A stretch of 64,000 nucleotides of DNA from Elizabethkingia miricola (GCF_001675285.1 NZ_LSGQ01000033.1:1-64000), one strand, 5' to 3'; positions 1 to 9,523 are shown, counted from the first letter of the stretch. A program made the numbers and translations. The notes: a model not told the origin generated them from the sequence alone.

Positions 1-20
1 TGTTTTTATATGTATAAATA

Positions 21-1013
21 TTAATGAAAATGCTTCGGGAAAGCATCTCTGGGTTCTTTTCTGAAAACATTCAGCTTTATCCAGGACTCAAGAAATCCAT
101 AGCCATAAGAGAACATTTGCACATAGGTTGTAACTACTGCAAGCGCGCCAATAGAAATATTGCGTGTAATCAGGGTAGCGTGGGCAAAAACTAAAAATGT
201 ATAAAGTCCGTACAGGCTCAGAATAATTCCGTTATGCTCAAAGAAATAATGAATAATTCCCATACAATAACCAACTAAGAAAACGCTTGGAAACCAAAAG
301 GTGAGCTTCGTATAAGCCGGATGTCTTTGATTAAGAATAGGACGTGCTACTCCAAACTGATAAACCTGTTTTGAAAATTTCCCCAAATCAGTACGGCGTT
401 TATGGTAAACTCCTATATGATCAAAGAAAGCGGTCTGATATCCTTTTTCCCATAAGGTCATAGACAAATCCGGATCTTCTCCGATTCTCATCTCAGAAAA
501 CCCACCTACTTCCAGAAATACAGCTTTCTTGACTCCCATATTGAAACTACGGGGTTGAAACTTGCTTACCGCTTTTTTATTCCCTCTGATCCCACCTGTA
601 GTAAATACAGAAGTCATGGAATAAGAAATTGCCTTTTGCAACAGATTGAAGCCTTTATGCGCTTTATCTGCTCCACCAAAAGCATCGGTAGGAATTTCGT
701 CTATATTTTTGCAAACCTGTTCTATATAATCAGTTTCTACAATAACATCAGAGTCTAAGAACACCAACCACTCGCCTTCTGCACGATGTGCACCATAATT
801 ACGGGAAAGTCCGGGACCTGTATTTTCTTTTTTGAAATACCTAATAGTAAGCATTTCCTTAAACATATCAACCGTAGGCTGTAATTCTATTTTGGATCCA
901 TCATCTACAATAATTACTTCAAAATCTTTATATGTCTGGTGGGACAAACTGTTAAGAAGCTCAAAAAGCTCATCTTTTCGGTTAAATATTGCAACAACAA
1001 TGGATATTTTCAT
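21..1013 (-). CDS. Family 2 glycosyltransferase, membrane-anchored
   Basis: Transfers a sugar from a nucleotide-sugar to an unidentified envelope acceptor. The N-terminus has the GT-A fold start (residues 1-12), a VDDGS segment near residue 38 and an LDSDV acidic metal-binding motif near residue 88. A GEDPDLSM segment near residue 179 resembles the catalytic-base region of GT2 enzymes. Two or three hydrophobic segments fill about residues 240-315, so the enzyme probably sits on the inner face of the inner membrane. The length of 330 residues is normal for the family. It is last in a leftward run after the Fur-family and THUMP-methyltransferase genes, with a 64-base gap. The acceptor cannot be read from the sequence. 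Confidence 0.9.
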   Translation of the reverse strand: MKISIVVAIFNRKDELFELLNSLSHQTYKDFEVIIVDDGSKIELQPTVDMFKEMLTIRYFKKENTGPGLSRNYGAHRAEGEWLVFLDSDVIVETDYIEQVCKNIDEIPTDAFGGADKAHKGFNLLQKAISYSMTSVFTTGGIRGNKKAVSKFQPRSFNMGVKKAVFLEVGGFSEMRIGEDPDLSMTLWEKGYQTAFFDHIGVYHKRRTDLGKFSKQVYQFGVARPILNQRHPAYTKLTFWFPSVFLVGYCMGIIHYFFEHNGIILSLYGLYTFLVFAHATLITRNISIGALAVVTTYVQMFSYGYGFLESWIKLNVFRKEPRDAFPKHFH

Positions 1014-1077
1014 GTTTTATTTAGTTTACAGATTCCGTTATCAATGGCTAGTTCTTAAGCCTAATGGCAAAAATTAC

Positions 1078-2262
1078 TTACGCTTCTGCTATTTTATGTA
1101 CCTTTTTTGTTCCTTCATACATTTCATATTGAAGGAAACGACATTCCAGTTTTCCGTTAAATAATTTTATTTTTCGGGACGGGCGAAGACCTATTTTTTT
1201 CACAGCCTCTAAGTCTGCTGAAATCATCCATGCTAAAGTATTAGGATAATGGGTTTTGAATGTATCTCCTATTTTTTTATAAAATTCTTCATCAGAAATA
1301 CTCAGACGCTCGTCATAAGGAGGATTAAACACCATTAACAATGGGAACATATCCTTTTCTGAATCAAAGAAATTTTTCTTTTTCACGGTAATAATATCAT
1401 CCATTTCTGCCGCTTTGATATTCTTCCAAGCAACATCCAATGCATCTTCATTTATATCATAACCAACAATTTTCCCTTCAAACGCTTTCACCCTGTTAAT
1501 TCTGAATTCTTTTATCTTTTCGAATAATTCTGCATCGTAGTTCTTCCAGTTCATAAAACCGAATTCTTTTCTGAAGATTTGCGCAGGTAAGTCCATTGCC
1601 ACCATTCCGGCCTCTATAAGAAGAGTTCCCGACCCGCACATCGGATCCAGGAAATTTCCTTTTCCATCCCAACCTGCCAGCTGAAGCATTCCTGCTGCCA
1701 ATACTTCATTGATAGGAGCCGCAGTCTGCTCTTTTCTGTAACCACGCTTAAATAATGGTGCTCCACTACTATCCATAGAAATAGTAACCAGTTCTCGATC
1801 GATATGAAGGTGGAATTTGATATCCGGATTTTTTGTATCAATAGACGGACGCTTTCTGTGCTTTGCCACAAAATAATCAACAATAGCATCTTTCATCTTC
1901 AGTGTCATAAACTGAGAATGGCTGTAGCGTTCAGAATATACAGTTGCATCTATAGCAAAAGTCTGGTCTGCATCCATATACTCATCCCATGGAAACTTAA
2001 ATAATTTATCGTAATATTTACTTTCGTTAAATGCTTTAAATGTAAGTACCGGGACCAAAATTTTGAGTGCTGTACGCAAGGAATAATTAATCTTATATAG
2101 AAATCCTAAATCTCCCATACAGTTCACTGCACGGTTTTTAACCTCTACATTTTTTCCACCTAATTTTTTAATTTCCTCTGCCAAAACATTTTCCAGTCCA
2201 AAAAATGTTTTCACCTGTATTTCCAGATCCCCTGTTTGCATAATATTGTAAGTATTTTGCAA
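1078..2262 (-). CDS. THUMP-domain class I RNA methyltransferase (RlmL/TrmN-like)
   Basis: Predicted S-adenosylmethionine-dependent RNA guanine-N2 methyltransferase, acting on 23S rRNA or tRNA. Residues about 15-170 form the ferredoxin-like plus THUMP RNA-binding part. The catalytic Rossmann domain follows, with DPMCGSGTLLIE as the AdoMet loop (near residue 205) and NPPY near residue 315 as the catalytic motif. At 394 residues it is the short Bacteroidota type, without the second methyltransferase domain of E. coli RlmKL. Translation may really start at Met8, since the THUMP-type sequence begins there. It follows the Fur-family gene by 20 bases and precedes the glycosyltransferase, so the three are probably one transcript. 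Confidence 0.9.
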   Translation of the reverse strand: MQNTYNIMQTGDLEIQVKTFFGLENVLAEEIKKLGGKNVEVKNRAVNCMGDLGFLYKINYSLRTALKILVPVLTFKAFNESKYYDKLFKFPWDEYMDADQTFAIDATVYSERYSHSQFMTLKMKDAIVDYFVAKHRKRPSIDTKNPDIKFHLHIDRELVTISMDSSGAPLFKRGYRKEQTAAPINEVLAAGMLQLAGWDGKGNFLDPMCGSGTLLIEAGMVAMDLPAQIFRKEFGFMNWKNYDAELFEKIKEFRINRVKAFEGKIVGYDINEDALDVAWKNIKAAEMDDIITVKKKNFFDSEKDMFPLLMVFNPPYDERLSISDEEFYKKIGDTFKTHYPNTLAWMISADLEAVKKIGLRPSRKIKLFNGKLECRFLQYEMYEGTKKVHKIAEA

Positions 2263-2282
2263 AAATAGACATTTTAAACCGG

Positions 2283-2663
2283 CTATTTTTCTTTTTCCTT
2301 ACAATTCGGACAATAACCAGATACAAATGCATTAACTCCGGCGATATGATAATCTCCCGGAAGATTTACATTAATCTCTTCTGTCATGCATTTTACCTTT
2401 TTACATTTCAAACAGCGAAAATGAAAATGATTGTGATCTTTTCCATCACAGGGTTTACACAATGCAAAATATTGTTTTCCTTCATCACTTATAATTCGGT
2501 GTACAATTCCGTCCTCACAAAAGCTATTTAGAATTCTGTAAATAGTAGCCCTATCTACAGTTTCCTGCAGGCGATTCTGAAACTCTTCATGACACAATGC
2601 GCAAGGTTCTGATTCCAGAATATCCAAAACCAGCTGCTTCGATTTTGTATTTCTTTTTCCCAT
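2283..2663 (-). CDS. Fur-family metalloregulator (Zur/PerR-like)
   Basis: DNA-binding repressor of the Fur superfamily. I chose the start at 2663 (MGKRNTKSKQ) because an upstream Met at 2693 would add ten residues unlike the family and run through a palindromic operator. The winged helix spans residues 1-75 (DRATIYRILN is the recognition helix). It is followed by an HNHFHFRC metal-binding stretch and two CxxC pairs (CLKC and CPNC), which form the structural zinc site. The product is 126 residues, slightly short for the family. The divergent neighbour run ends in a ZIP metal transporter, which favours a zinc-uptake regulator, but iron or peroxide sensing cannot be excluded. A palindrome in the shared intergenic region suggests autoregulation. 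Confidence 0.88.
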   Translation of the reverse strand: MGKRNTKSKQLVLDILESEPCALCHEEFQNRLQETVDRATIYRILNSFCEDGIVHRIISDEGKQYFALCKPCDGKDHNHFHFRCLKCKKVKCMTEEINVNLPGDYHIAGVNAFVSGYCPNCKEKEK

Positions 2664-2677
2664 GAATAAAAAATTAA

Positions 2678-2692
2678 TGCGACAATGTTGCA
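2678..2692. promoter_or_regulatory. Candidate Fur-family operator (palindrome)
   Basis: TGCGACAATGTTGCA is a 7-1-7 inverted repeat with one mismatch. It lies 15 bases upstream of the Fur-family start codon and overlaps the TTG that could serve as the -33 element of the rightward promoter. Two similar 15-mers lie at 14938-14952 and 14976-14990. Binding by the adjacent regulator is inferred. Confidence 0.55.
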
Positions 2693-2712
2693 ATATTAGC
2701 GATTTTTTTTAA

Positions 2713-2720
2713 TAAATTTG
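2713..2720 (+). promoter_or_regulatory. Bacteroidota-type -7 box for the methyltransferase-ZIP operon
   Basis: TAAATTTG matches the TAnnTTTG consensus of the Bacteroidota primary sigma factor. A TTG at 2688-2690 lies 22 bases upstream, within the palindrome, and the start codon is 25 bases downstream. Confidence 0.55.
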
Positions 2721-2744
2721 CATACTATTAAAAATTAAAACAGA

Positions 2745-3467
2745 ATGGATTGGTTCGAAAGTTGGTTCAACACCCCGTATTATCATATTTTATATAAAGA
2801 CAGGGACTTTGTTGAAGCCGAAAATTTCATTGATAAGCTACTGGCTGAAATCAGGTTACCACAACATTCTACGATCATAGACCTGGCGTGCGGCCACGGG
2901 AGACATTCTGTATACCTTAATCAAAAAGGTTATACAGTATTAGGACTGGATTTATCTGAAGCCAGTATCAGTTTCGATAAACAATTCGAAAACGAAACAC
3001 TAAGCTTCCGTGTACACGATATGAGAAATCCTATTCAGGGCGAGAAAGTAGATGCTGTGATGAATCTCTTTACAAGTTTTGGGTATTTTGATCAGGACGA
3101 TGATGATGGAAAGGTTTTTGAATCTGTAGCACAGGCATTAAAACCTGGAGGATTATTTGTTTTGGATTTTCTGAATGCAGATTATGTAGAACATACTTTA
3201 GTACCTGAATCGTTAATTGTTAAAGACGACATTTCTTTCAGTATTCACAAAAAAATTGATAACAAAAGAGTTATAAAAGATATCCGCTTTAGCGACAATG
3301 GCCAGGATTTCCATTATGAAGAGAAAGTAAAGCTTCACTCTTTTGAAAAATTAAAATCACTGGCAGAGAAACATCAGCTTTCTTATGTCACCAGATGGGG
3401 CGATTATCAGCTAGGCTCGTTGTCAGATAACTCTCCGCGTTGCATTATATTATTTCAGAAAAAATAG
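2745..3467 (+). CDS. Class I SAM-dependent methyltransferase
   Basis: Small-molecule-type methyltransferase of 240 residues with a Rossmann fold. The AdoMet-binding motif I is IDLACGHGRHS (near residue 44) and motif II is GLDLS (near residue 66). A KPGGLFVLDF segment near residue 137 is the usual post-II/III strand. The substrate is not evident. It is the first gene after the Fur-type operator, and its stop codon directly abuts the ATG of the ZIP transporter, so the two are co-transcribed and perhaps translationally coupled. Metal control of this methyltransferase is therefore inferred from position only. Confidence 0.85.
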   Translation: MDWFESWFNTPYYHILYKDRDFVEAENFIDKLLAEIRLPQHSTIIDLACGHGRHSVYLNQKGYTVLGLDLSEASISFDKQFENETLSFRVHDMRNPIQGEKVDAVMNLFTSFGYFDQDDDDGKVFESVAQALKPGGLFVLDFLNADYVEHTLVPESLIVKDDISFSIHKKIDNKRVIKDIRFSDNGQDFHYEEKVKLHSFEKLKSLAEKHQLSYVTRWGDYQLGSLSDNSPRCIILFQKK

Positions 3468-4160
3468 ATGGTTTATTTACTTCTTATACTCAGCGTCCTT
3501 TCAGGTATTACCTTAGGATTTTACTTTGGCAGACAGCAGAAGTTTGCCAAAAGATTGCTCATACTCAGTGCCGGCTTTTTGCTAAGCATGACGGTTATGG
3601 AAGTATTTCCGGTTGTATTTCAGACTCCTTCACACAATATAGGGATGTGGATTCTGGGAGGTGTTATCCTGCAGCTGATATTAGAAAGCCTTACCAAAGG
3701 CTTTGAACATGGCCATTTCCATCACCATGAAGAGGAAAAACAAATCTTCCCGATGGCACTGATTGCCGGAATGTTTATCCATGCTTTTATAGAAGGTATA
3801 CCTTTAAGCAAAATGCCGAATACTGTAACACCATATTTACAGGGAATATTGGTACATAATATTCCTATATCTTTTGTTATGGGAGCCTTCCTGCTTAATG
3901 GCAGCTATAATAAAAAAATTGCATGGACAGTAATCGGATTATTTGCATTAGCATCACCGCTCGGAATGCTTCTGGGGCAATATTTTAATCCGGATTATCA
4001 AATCTATATTTTGGCAATCGTGAGTGGTATTTTCCTTCATATCTCATCTGTTATTATTTTTGAAGGCAATAAAAACCACAAACTGGATTTGGAAAAAATT
4101 GCATTAGTGCTCTTGGGAATAGGTATTGCTTACGTAGGGCATCTTTTCCATCACCACTAA
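3468..4160 (+). CDS. ZIP-family divalent metal transporter
   Basis: Inner-membrane metal-ion permease of 230 residues with about seven to eight hydrophobic helices. A His-rich cytosolic loop (HGHFHHHEEE, near residues 79-88) lies after helix III. Helix IV carries HAFIEGIP and helix V HNIPISF, which match the HxxxEG-type and HNxP metal-binding motifs of ZIP transporters. Zinc import is the commonest role, though iron or manganese is possible. The C-terminus ends HLFHHH. It is second in a two-gene operon whose promoter carries a Fur-family palindrome, and the divergent gene encodes a Fur-family regulator, which fits zinc-responsive repression. Confidence 0.9.
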   Translation: MVYLLLILSVLSGITLGFYFGRQQKFAKRLLILSAGFLLSMTVMEVFPVVFQTPSHNIGMWILGGVILQLILESLTKGFEHGHFHHHEEEKQIFPMALIAGMFIHAFIEGIPLSKMPNTVTPYLQGILVHNIPISFVMGAFLLNGSYNKKIAWTVIGLFALASPLGMLLGQYFNPDYQIYILAIVSGIFLHISSVIIFEGNKNHKLDLEKIALVLLGIGIAYVGHLFHHH

Positions 4161-4230
4161 ATTTACAGTCTTTATTACGGTTTCCCGTAACCAAGGGCCA
4201 GATAAAATATCTATCTTTGATGATAACCAG

Positions 4231-4266
4231 AATGCTTTAATTCATTACGGATTAAAGCATTTTTTA
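4231..4266 (+). terminator. Intrinsic terminator after the ZIP gene
   Basis: Eleven-base arms AATGCTTTAAT and ATTAAAGCATT flank a 9-base loop and are followed by a T run. A TATCTTTG promoter-like box at 4212-4219 lies just before it, so the hairpin could also sit in the leader of the next gene. Confidence 0.75.
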
Positions 4267-4292
4267 TTGATACGGAAACAAACCAATAATAC

Positions 4293-5261
4293 ATGAAATT
4301 ATTAAAATTTACTGCCTTATTTTTACTTAGCATTTCGCTAGCAAACTGCTCTTCCGACCGTGAAGTAACTACTGTCACTAATCCTGAAGTCAAACCAGAT
4401 CCGACAGCAAAACCAGAAGATAAAAAAATTCTGATACCGAGTTCTTTTGAATTAGTAAAAGACAGTGTTTGGAGCGATTCAAAAACCCATACAATTACAG
4501 TGTCGACAGACAGAGTTCATCAGTCATTTTTACAAGAGAGTTTATATATAGGACAGCTTGTACAAAACAAAAACGGAAAAATATCAGGCACCGATACAAA
4601 GGCGGAAAACCCTCTTAATCTCGACACCAGCTTTAGGTATAATGACCAGTTTCTAATAAAGGATATCGCAGATATCAAGAATAGTTATCTGAAATTATAT
4701 AATAATCTCATTGCTAAATATTCCGGGATGAATTCCTCAAATTCGGCTTTCTTTTCTTCAAGTACAGAATTTCAGTCATACCGACAGCTGTATATGTTAA
4801 CCGTAGACAAGTTTCCCGATGTAGACAAACTTATACTAGGAAAGAAGTATTATGAACAGGACCATAAAACCAAAGGTGCAATATATGAACTAAAGCTTGA
4901 AGCTTTCGACATTGCTGTTCCTACAAGTGACTCTTATTCCGATGCACTTCATCTTTCCATGGTTTCTTTTGGTAAACATTTATTATTAATTGTTGAGAGT
5001 GAAGCTGAAAAAACAGCTATCAATTCCGTTGTCAATGCATTATTAAATAAACAACCTTTAAACGCTGATCAAAAATCACTAATAGATAAAGCCAATTTCT
5101 ATTGTGTGAATCTCGCTACCAAGGAGATAACAAAAGGTAAGGAAAATGTTGTAGACAAATATATAGCAAGTGCGGAAAGCAAAGAATACTATCCGTTATG
5201 GACATTCTATTCAACAGCTAACAATTCCAAAAAAATCAAACTGAAATACGATATCCGATAG
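4293..5261 (+). CDS. Hypothetical lipoprotein
   Basis: Predicted secreted lipoprotein of 322 residues: a hydrophobic signal ends at a lipobox LANC with Cys19, followed by SSDREV and a Pro/Lys-rich linker to about residue 45. The rest has no motif I recognise. It is rich in Lys, Asp and Ser and looks soluble. It is a single-gene unit, bounded by terminators at 4231-4266 and 5281-5311. I do not recognise the family and propose only an envelope location. Confidence 0.75.
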   Translation: MKLLKFTALFLLSISLANCSSDREVTTVTNPEVKPDPTAKPEDKKILIPSSFELVKDSVWSDSKTHTITVSTDRVHQSFLQESLYIGQLVQNKNGKISGTDTKAENPLNLDTSFRYNDQFLIKDIADIKNSYLKLYNNLIAKYSGMNSSNSAFFSSSTEFQSYRQLYMLTVDKFPDVDKLILGKKYYEQDHKTKGAIYELKLEAFDIAVPTSDSYSDALHLSMVSFGKHLLLIVESEAEKTAINSVVNALLNKQPLNADQKSLIDKANFYCVNLATKEITKGKENVVDKYIASAESKEYYPLWTFYSTANNSKKIKLKYDIR

Positions 5262-5280
5262 GACTCATTTTATAAAAAAA

Positions 5281-5311
5281 ATCCTGCAAAATATTTTGCA
5301 GGATTTTTTTT
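5281..5311. terminator. Bidirectional terminator between convergent genes
   Basis: ATCCTGCAA and TTGCAGGAT arms, extendable by A-T pairs, are flanked by A7 on the left and T7 on the right. It can end both the rightward lipoprotein gene and the leftward OmpP1/FadL gene. Confidence 0.9.
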
Positions 5312-5326
5312 ATAGTAAAGATCTTC

Positions 5327-6751
5327 TTAAAATCTGTATCCTAATGTGATAAAGATATTGTTTTGTTGGTTCTTAACAGAAGAAACTATTGATCTTGAAT
5401 TATTAACGCCTTCACTTGCTACGCTTGTATTAGTCGCATAAGTCCCTCCAAAAAATTCGTTATTATAATCGTACTTTACATTCTGATATGCTGCATCAAT
5501 ATAAAACGAACGGAAATCATACCCAATACCCAAACCTAAAGTATTTCTCTTACCTACATATAAGTTATTATAGTTGGTATCAGCTTGGTTTCCATCATTA
5601 CTAAATGTCTTTACTGTTCTGTCATCAAAAGGATTATTAGCAAAAGCATAACCTGCTCTCAAACGCAAACCTTCAAATCTATACTCCGCTCCCACTTTAA
5701 ATTCAGACAAATTCTTATAATAATCGTTAAAGAAATTATTCAAATTATTATTTACAGTATTAGACGTTGTGTATTTAGGCTTAGATATTCCTATTGTATA
5801 GTCTACATTAAATGCAAAATCCTTAGATGGAATTATTGCCGCACTGAAAGTAGCTTTTGCAGGAGAACGGAAATCTCTACGCTCATTATAGATATCAACT
5901 GATGTAATAGGTCCTTTATCTTGAGAAGCAGAATATTCTGTATAAGCCCTATCCATATTCCACCATGTTGGTGATTCTAAAGATGCTCCTAAACGGAATT
6001 CCTCAGTAACCTTACCAATAATACCCGCAGAAATAGAGAAACCACTGGAAGATTCTGTATATGGAGTGTATTGTTTGTTATAAATAGTGGTCTTACCATC
6101 TGAAGCATATTGAACTCTGTAAGAGTCTCCCTGATCAAGATCCGCAGTATGGAAATTAAGCCCCATACCTACATAGATTTTGTTATTATAGTTACCACCT
6201 ACCGTAAGATTGGTTTTTGTTAAATGACCTGTCCTGTTATATCCATGACCATCATACATGGATCTGTCATTAATCTGCTGCCCCTGCTGATTTGTCCATG
6301 TAATATTCTCAGCAATCTTATTGTTTCCTGGAGTTTCAATATAATCATCCAAATTCTGATTTATATAACTCATTCCAATATTTACAAACTTCCAGTTGCT
6401 TCCATAAAGAGGAAATGATACTACTCCACCTAACTGATTAAGATTTGTATTATTTTTCTTATAAGAAAGACTTGAATTATTTAATGTTGATGTATTTTTA
6501 TAGGAATTGATACCTAATGTCCCCTGAAAATCGCCTGTAATATAAACTCCGACACCTGCAGGGTTAACATTAGCCGCAGAAATATCTCCGCCTATTGCTC
6601 CCATAGCTCCGGCCATACCCATATATTTAGCAGACCCTTGTGTCATATTGTTACCATAAACAGTAGCCGTATTGCGAATTTCTGAAACATCCTGAGCATG
6701 CAGAAACAATGCTGCTGGAAGGCTCATTAACAAAACTATTTTTTTATGCAT
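5327..6751 (-). CDS. OmpP1/FadL-family outer membrane transport protein
   Basis: Outer-membrane beta-barrel of the FadL/TodX/OmpP1 type, which carries hydrophobic molecules. A signal peptide (residues 1-19, ending HAQ) is followed by the N-terminal hatch region with the family features GGDISAANVNPAG (about residues 54-66) and a Gly-rich GMAGAMGAIGG stretch. The remaining 380 residues alternate polar and aromatic residues and end in a terminal Phe (LGYRF), the outer-membrane insertion signal. The length of 474 residues is typical. It follows the Gly/Tyr/Trp-rich lipoprotein gene by 63 bases, probably in one transcript. The cargo is unknown. Confidence 0.9.
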   Translation of the reverse strand: MHKKIVLLMSLPAALFLHAQDVSEIRNTATVYGNNMTQGSAKYMGMAGAMGAIGGDISAANVNPAGVGVYITGDFQGTLGINSYKNTSTLNNSSLSYKKNNTNLNQLGGVVSFPLYGSNWKFVNIGMSYINQNLDDYIETPGNNKIAENITWTNQQGQQINDRSMYDGHGYNRTGHLTKTNLTVGGNYNNKIYVGMGLNFHTADLDQGDSYRVQYASDGKTTIYNKQYTPYTESSSGFSISAGIIGKVTEEFRLGASLESPTWWNMDRAYTEYSASQDKGPITSVDIYNERRDFRSPAKATFSAAIIPSKDFAFNVDYTIGISKPKYTTSNTVNNNLNNFFNDYYKNLSEFKVGAEYRFEGLRLRAGYAFANNPFDDRTVKTFSNDGNQADTNYNNLYVGKRNTLGLGIGYDFRSFYIDAAYQNVKYDYNNEFFGGTYATNTSVASEGVNNSRSIVSSVKNQQNNIFITLGYRF

Positions 6752-6814
6752 CTTTATTTTCTTTAACTAATTTAATATTATACTATATCCTTAATATTTA
6801 GAAAGACTTTGAAA

Positions 6815-7783
6815 TTATCTTCTTCCTCCAGTTCTGAAGCCGCCACCGCCGCCACCAGAACTTCCTGCAGATCCGCCGCCAAAGCCACCGCCGCCTCTGC
6901 CACCAGTACTGAAGCCATTATTGCTTCTAAAGCCTGAGTCAGAAGGTCTGTTATTCCAACCTTGATTCGTAGGTCTTTCCCCAAATCCTGAGTTTCTGAA
7001 ACCATTGTTAGAACGATCCTGGTATCCGTTACCATTATTTCCACGGAAACTGCCATTATTATAACCGCCATTATTACGGAAACCATTTCTGCTTCTGTCT
7101 ATATAATCAGAATCTCTGGTTTTATATCTAGGTGCATAATAGCCACCACCTGCCCACGGGCGGTAGTAACCTCCCCAATAATGAGGTCTGTATGCATAGT
7201 AAGGATAGCCCCAGAACGGATCATAGAAGCCTCCCATACCCCAGCCTGGATAGTAACCTCCTCCCCAGCCAAAGCCGATGTTCCAACCCCAGCCCGGATA
7301 GCCCCAGCCATAAGATGCACCCCAACCAAAACCTAGACCTCCACCATAGTATGATCCGTAGAATGGAGATCTCCATCCACCCCAACCATAAGGATAGCCC
7401 CAACCGCCATAAAAGCTATTGTCGGTATAATAGGTTTGTGTTCCGGTAAAGTCACCCCAATCGGAATCTGTTTTTTTATTACCCCAGTTCTGGTATTTTG
7501 TCTGTTGTTTTTTCTGATTGTACTGGCTTTGTCTTACAATACTAGTGTCATAAGATTCATCCTCATCGTCACCATATGAATAGTAGCCACCTACCTGATT
7601 ACCGGCTGTTCTTGTGTCATACTGTGGTACAGTATCTCTTCTCGGATCATAATAGGCCCCGTCTGTCTCAGAATATCCGTTCATATAAGCACCGCATGAG
7701 GTTAAAAGTCCCAATGCAGACGCTCCCAGCAACACATTGCTTTTCAGCAGTTTGCCCATACCAATTATAGTTTTATTTTTCAT
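6815..7783 (-). CDS. Gly/Tyr/Trp-rich lipoprotein of low complexity
   Basis: Predicted lipoprotein of 322 residues. A hydrophobic signal ends LLTSC with Cys30; starting at Met9 (7759) would give a more usual signal length. After an Asp/Tyr/Gln-rich section, residues about 120-215 are almost wholly Gly, Tyr, Trp, Pro and Phe. Residues about 220-322 form an Asn/Arg/Gly-rich tail ending in polyglycine. There is no catalytic motif. The composition suggests a flexible surface or matrix-like protein rather than an enzyme. It lies upstream of the OmpP1/FadL gene in the same orientation and diverges from proS. Function unknown. Confidence 0.8.
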   Translation of the reverse strand: MKNKTIIGMGKLLKSNVLLGASALGLLTSCGAYMNGYSETDGAYYDPRRDTVPQYDTRTAGNQVGGYYSYGDDEDESYDTSIVRQSQYNQKKQQTKYQNWGNKKTDSDWGDFTGTQTYYTDNSFYGGWGYPYGWGGWRSPFYGSYYGGGLGFGWGASYGWGYPGWGWNIGFGWGGGYYPGWGMGGFYDPFWGYPYYAYRPHYWGGYYRPWAGGGYYAPRYKTRDSDYIDRSRNGFRNNGGYNNGSFRGNNGNGYQDRSNNGFRNSGFGERPTNQGWNNRPSDSGFRSNNGFSTGGRGGGGFGGGSAGSSGGGGGGFRTGGRR

Positions 7784-7810
7784 GATAATTACAGAGCTTA
7801 ATTTTATTAA

Positions 7811-7818
7811 TATATTTG
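7811..7818 (+). promoter_or_regulatory. -7 box, probable proS promoter
   Basis: TATATTTG matches TAnnTTTG exactly and lies about 115 bases before the proS start codon, in the divergent intergenic region. No clear -33 TTG is seen at normal spacing. Confidence 0.4.
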
Positions 7819-7931
7819 CAAAATGAATTGCTAAAATTATACCAAATTATACAAAATCAATGGTATAAAATTACAATTTATTATTTAGATAATTTTTTCT
7901 AAAAAAAGTTAAATTAATTGAGATACGCAAT

Positions 7932-9407
7932 ATGGCAAAATTAACTTCAAGAGCTGAAGATTATAGCAAGTGGTACAACGAGTTAGTGGTAAAAGCAGAT
8001 TTAGCAGAAAACTCTGGTGTCAGAGGATGTATGGTTATTAAACCGTACGGTTATGCAATCTGGGAAAAAATGAGAGATGAGATGGACAGAATGTTCAAAG
8101 AAACAGGCCATCAGAATGCTTACTTCCCCATTTTCGTGCCCAAAAGCTTGTTTGAGGCTGAAGAAAAAAACGCAGAAGGCTTTGCCAAAGAGTGTGCAGT
8201 GGTTACCCACTACAGATTAAAAAGCGATCCTAATAATCCGGGAAAACTAATTGTAGATCCTGAGGCTAAGCTTGAAGAAGAACTTATTGTAAGACCAACT
8301 TCTGAAGCAATTATCTGGAATACTTACAAAAACTGGATTCAGTCTTACAGAGATTTACCAATATTAATTAACCAATGGGCAAATGTTGTTCGTTGGGAGA
8401 TGAGAACACGTCTGTTCCTGAGAACTGCTGAATTCTTGTGGCAAGAAGGGCATACTGCACATGCTACAAAAGATGAAGCTGTTGAAGAAACAGAAAAAAT
8501 GCTTGGAGTGTATGCTGACTTCGCGGAAAGATTTATGGCTATTCCGGTTGTACAGGGTTATAAAACTGAGAGTGAAAGATTCGCCGGCGCTGACGAAACC
8601 TACTGTATCGAAGCAATGATGCAGGATGGAAAAGCACTACAAGCGGGTACATCTCACTTTCTGGGACAAAACTTTTCAAAAGCATTTGATGTAAAATTCA
8701 CTAATAAAGAAGGAAAGCAGGATTTCCCATGGGCTACTTCCTGGGGAACTTCTACCCGTCTAATGGGAGCGTTGATTATGACACACTCCGATGACAACGG
8801 ATTGGTACTTCCTCCTAGCTTAGCTCCAATTCCGGTTGTGATTGTTCCTATTCACAGAACAGACGAACAACTTGCTGAAATCGGAGATGTTGCAGATGAT
8901 ATCATTGCTAAATTAAAAGCAAAAGGAATCTATGTAAAATATGATGACAGAAACGAATACAAACCAGGCTGGAAGTTTGCTGAATACGAACTAAAAGGTG
9001 TGCCGGTAAGAGTAGCAATCGGGCCTAAAGATCTGGAAAATCAAACTGTAGAAGTAGCACGCCGTGATACCCTTACCAAGGAAATTGTTCCGATTGAAGG
9101 TTTGGATCAGTATATTACAGATTTGCTTCAGACAATTCAACAGGATATTTTTAACAAAGCAAAATCTTTCAGAGACGAGCATATTACCAAAGTAGATACT
9201 TATGAAGAGTTCAAAAAGGTATTAGAAGAAAAAGGCGGATTTATTTCTGCGCACTGGGACGGCACTCCGGAAGAAGAAGAGCAGATTAAAGACGAAACTA
9301 AAGCTACAATCAGATGTATTCCTTTGGATGCGGAAGAGGAAGATGGTGTTTCTCTTGTTACTGGTAAACCATCTAAAAGAAGAGTATTATTTGCAAAAGC
9401 TTATTAA
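7932..9407 (+). CDS. proS: Proline--tRNA ligase, eukaryote/archaeal type
   Basis: Class II aminoacyl-tRNA synthetase that charges tRNA-Pro in the cytoplasm. It has 491 residues and lacks the large editing insertion of the E. coli enzyme, so it is the archaeal/eukaryotic-type ProRS usual in Bacteroidota. Visible features are motif 2 with [14 protein letters not shown] (near residue 165), the proline-pocket segment preceded by VRPTSEAI (near residue 121), motif 3 around WGTSTRLMG (near residue 274), an anticodon-binding domain at about residues 290-395, and the C-terminal zinc-binding-type domain. It is monocistronic with a UUCG-capped terminator. Confidence 0.97.
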   Translation: MAKLTSRAEDYSKWYNELVVKADLAENSGVRGCMVIKPYGYAIWEKMRDEMDRMFKETGHQNAYFPIFVPKSLFEAEEKNAEGFAKECAVVTHYRLKSDPNNPGKLIVDPEAKLEEELIVRPTSEAIIWNTYKNWIQSYRDLPILINQWANVVRWEMRTRLFLRTAEFLWQEGHTAHATKDEAVEETEKMLGVYADFAERFMAIPVVQGYKTESERFAGADETYCIEAMMQDGKALQAGTSHFLGQNFSKAFDVKFTNKEGKQDFPWATSWGTSTRLMGALIMTHSDDNGLVLPPSLAPIPVVIVPIHRTDEQLAEIGDVADDIIAKLKAKGIYVKYDDRNEYKPGWKFAEYELKGVPVRVAIGPKDLENQTVEVARRDTLTKEIVPIEGLDQYITDLLQTIQQDIFNKAKSFRDEHITKVDTYEEFKKVLEEKGGFISAHWDGTPEEEEQIKDETKATIRCIPLDAEEEDGVSLVTGKPSKRRVLFAKAY

Positions 9408-9430
9408 TAATTTTCAGATATTATATATTA

Positions 9431-9456
9431 AGACACTTCTTCGGAAGTGTCTTTCT
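9431..9456 (+). terminator. proS terminator with UUCG tetraloop
   Basis: AGACACTTC and GAAGTGTCT form a perfect 9-bp stem closed by TTCG, followed by TTCTT. Confidence 0.9.
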
Positions 9457-9523
9457 TATTTCTGCTTCTATCAGAATCCGGATTCCATTTCTTTCATGTA
9501 TAGATTGTCAGGAAGAAAAGCTT

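Noticed and set aside
6778-7086. Leftward 102-codon ORF over the end of the Gly/Tyr/Trp-rich gene
   Set aside because: Frame-shifted reading of the Gly/Asn repeats giving Val/Met/Ala repeats; an artefact of low complexity.
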